Assembly (NCBI GenBank): GCA_005881295.1
Contig: VBHS01000161.1
Coordinates: 1-7,341 of the forward strand
Source of the DNA: Chloroflexota bacterium
Lineage (GTDB): Bacteria > Chloroflexota > Ktedonobacteria > Ktedonobacterales > Ktedonobacteraceae
Reading direction: 5' to 3'
DNA: 7,341 nucleotides
Shown one piece after another: positions 6,447 through 7,341 of the stretch. The first letter of the stretch is position 1, and each line of letters begins with the position of its first letter. A model generated the notes under the pieces. The model saw only the letters and a list, made by a program, of their open reading frames with translations, was not told where the DNA came from and did not search any database. Made by a program: the position numbers and the translations under genes.

Positions 6447-7310
6447 ATGGGATGGTTGTTGATCACCCGCTTTACGTTACAAGAAGCCATTCGTCGCCGC
6501 CTTTTTCTCACCATGGCTATTCTCACCCTGTTGATGCTGGTTTTATTCGGGCTGCTCATCCATGCTGCGATCGACCGGATGCAGGCAAACCACGTGGCCA
6601 ATGGCACGGATCCAACCTTGCCGACGATCTACGCCGGTATCGCCATAACCATTCTCGCTATGTGGCTGGTCTATCTGGTCATCAGCACGATGACCATCTT
6701 CTTGACCATCAGCATGATCTCCGGTGAGATCGAGGCCGGAACCTTTGTCGTTATTGTCCCTAAACCCCTGCGCCGCGCCGAGATTATTTTCGGCAAGTGG
6801 CTGGGATACGCGTTAATCCTGGGCCTGTATACGCTGCTCCTCTCTCTCGCCTTCATGGGCATTATTTACTGGTTCACCGGTTACTGGCCTACGTACGCTT
6901 TCGCCGCCATTGGTATGCTCGAGATAAGTATGCTCGTGCTGCTCGGCCTGATCACGCTCTGTGGAGCCTTCGTGCCGACCGCGGCCAACGGCGCCATCGC
7001 CGTTATGCTCTTTATGGGAGCCTTTATTTCCAGTATCGTGCAATTCGCCATACCTGCCCAGGATTACATGGTCCAGAATATTACTGCGGTCATCAGTCTG
7101 ATTATGCCAACCGATGCTATGTGGCATGGCGCCTCCTATTATCTTTTTCCCGCGGCTATCGGTGTGCTGCAGAACTTTTCCGTCAGTAGTGTCAACACGC
7201 CCTTTACCGCAACACAACCCATCTCGCCCCAACTCCTCACCTGGGCTATTCTCTATAGCCTTGTACTACCCCTCATAGCCATACTACGCTTCCAACGTCG
7301 TGACCTTTGA
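6447..7310 (+). CDS. ABC-2 type exporter, membrane permease subunit
   Basis: This 287-residue integral membrane protein has about six hydrophobic segments, near residues 19-41, 62-91, 118-142, 150-175, 180-202 and 264-281. Residues 92-120, SGEIEAGTFVVIVPKP then RRAEIIFGKWLG, match the conserved cytoplasmic stretch of ABC-2 permeases of the NosY-like type, which contacts the ATPase after the second membrane segment. The C-terminus LRFQRRDL is also typical of that group. The gene lies 24 bases after the ATPase stop, so the two subunits almost certainly form one transporter, probably a dimer of each. No extracytoplasmic binding protein or third subunit is encoded here, consistent with an exporter rather than an importer. 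The substrate cannot be inferred; such pairs linked to ECF/anti-sigma genes could export toxic compounds or lipids, or respond to envelope damage. After the stop codon only 31 bases remain, with no visible terminator or start of a further gene. Confidence 0.9.
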   Translation: MGWLLITRFTLQEAIRRRLFLTMAILTLLMLVLFGLLIHAAIDRMQANHVANGTDPTLPTIYAGIAITILAMWLVYLVISTMTIFLTISMISGEIEAGTFVVIVPKPLRRAEIIFGKWLGYALILGLYTLLLSLAFMGIIYWFTGYWPTYAFAAIGMLEISMLVLLGLITLCGAFVPTAANGAIAVMLFMGAFISSIVQFAIPAQDYMVQNITAVISLIMPTDAMWHGASYYLFPAAIGVLQNFSVSSVNTPFTATQPISPQLLTWAILYSLVLPLIAILRFQRRDL

Positions 7311-7341
7311 CGCCCTTTCTAATTCACAACGCAACGTCCCG

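Noticed and set aside
6797..7189. 130-codon open frame on the plus strand in another frame of the permease gene
   Set aside because: It overlaps the permease completely, has no ribosome site and a translation without recognisable pattern.
6813..7232. 139-codon open frame on the minus strand inside the permease gene
   Set aside because: It is antisense to a clear membrane permease, and its composition (many G, H, E and R) is what the reverse complement of hydrophobic codons gives.
7311..7341. A terminator or new gene start after the permease
   Set aside because: The remaining 31 bases show no inverted repeat, T run or ribosome site followed by a start codon.

Overview
The window shows a four-gene, all-plus-strand cluster: an ECF sigma factor, a membrane anti-sigma factor, an ABC ATPase and an ABC-2 type permease. 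It lies downstream of a very large HEAT-repeat/coiled-coil protein gene whose 5' end is cut by the window edge. Moderate GC content and the style of the proteins (long HEAT-repeat scaffolds, an anti-sigma with the motif ADQFLSLFRVQQF after its membrane helix, ABC-2 exporters next to ECF pairs) suggest a Ktedonobacteria-like Chloroflexota bacterium. This taxonomic guess rests on recall of protein style, not on a marker gene. The window has no rRNA, tRNA, CRISPR array, transposase or phage gene that I can see.

Layout. Bases 1-3513 encode at least 1,170 residues of alpha-helical HEAT/PBS-lyase-like repeats ending in a coiled coil of about 130 residues. The following 175 bases up to the sigma start hold an imperfect A/T-flanked hairpin, a promoter-like TGTCACA-N16-TGTC element, a 9-bp direct repeat with 20-bp period, and a possible five-codon leader ORF. 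The ECF sigma gene (3689-4258) overlaps the anti-sigma gene (4230-5402) by 29 bases. The anti-sigma start has its own near-perfect Shine-Dalgarno sequence inside the sigma coding region. The ABC ATPase (5421-6422) begins 18 bases after the anti-sigma stop, and the permease (6447-7310) begins 24 bases after the ATPase stop. Only 31 bases remain after the permease stop.

How the genes work together. The anti-sigma has a cytoplasmic zinc-binding HxxxCxxC motif, one membrane helix and a large extracytoplasmic domain, so it probably holds the sigma factor at the membrane until an envelope signal is sensed. The promoter-like element upstream of the sigma gene would give positive autoregulation. The same transcript would also produce a two-component ABC-2 exporter, so the cluster reads as a self-contained sense-and-export or envelope-stress module. 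The substrate and the signal cannot be read from the sequence.

The most unusual nucleotide-level structure is a perfect 16-bp inverted repeat with an 8-nt loop inside the first 100 bases of the ATPase gene. It falls in a low-complexity N-terminal extension that precedes the normal ABC fold.
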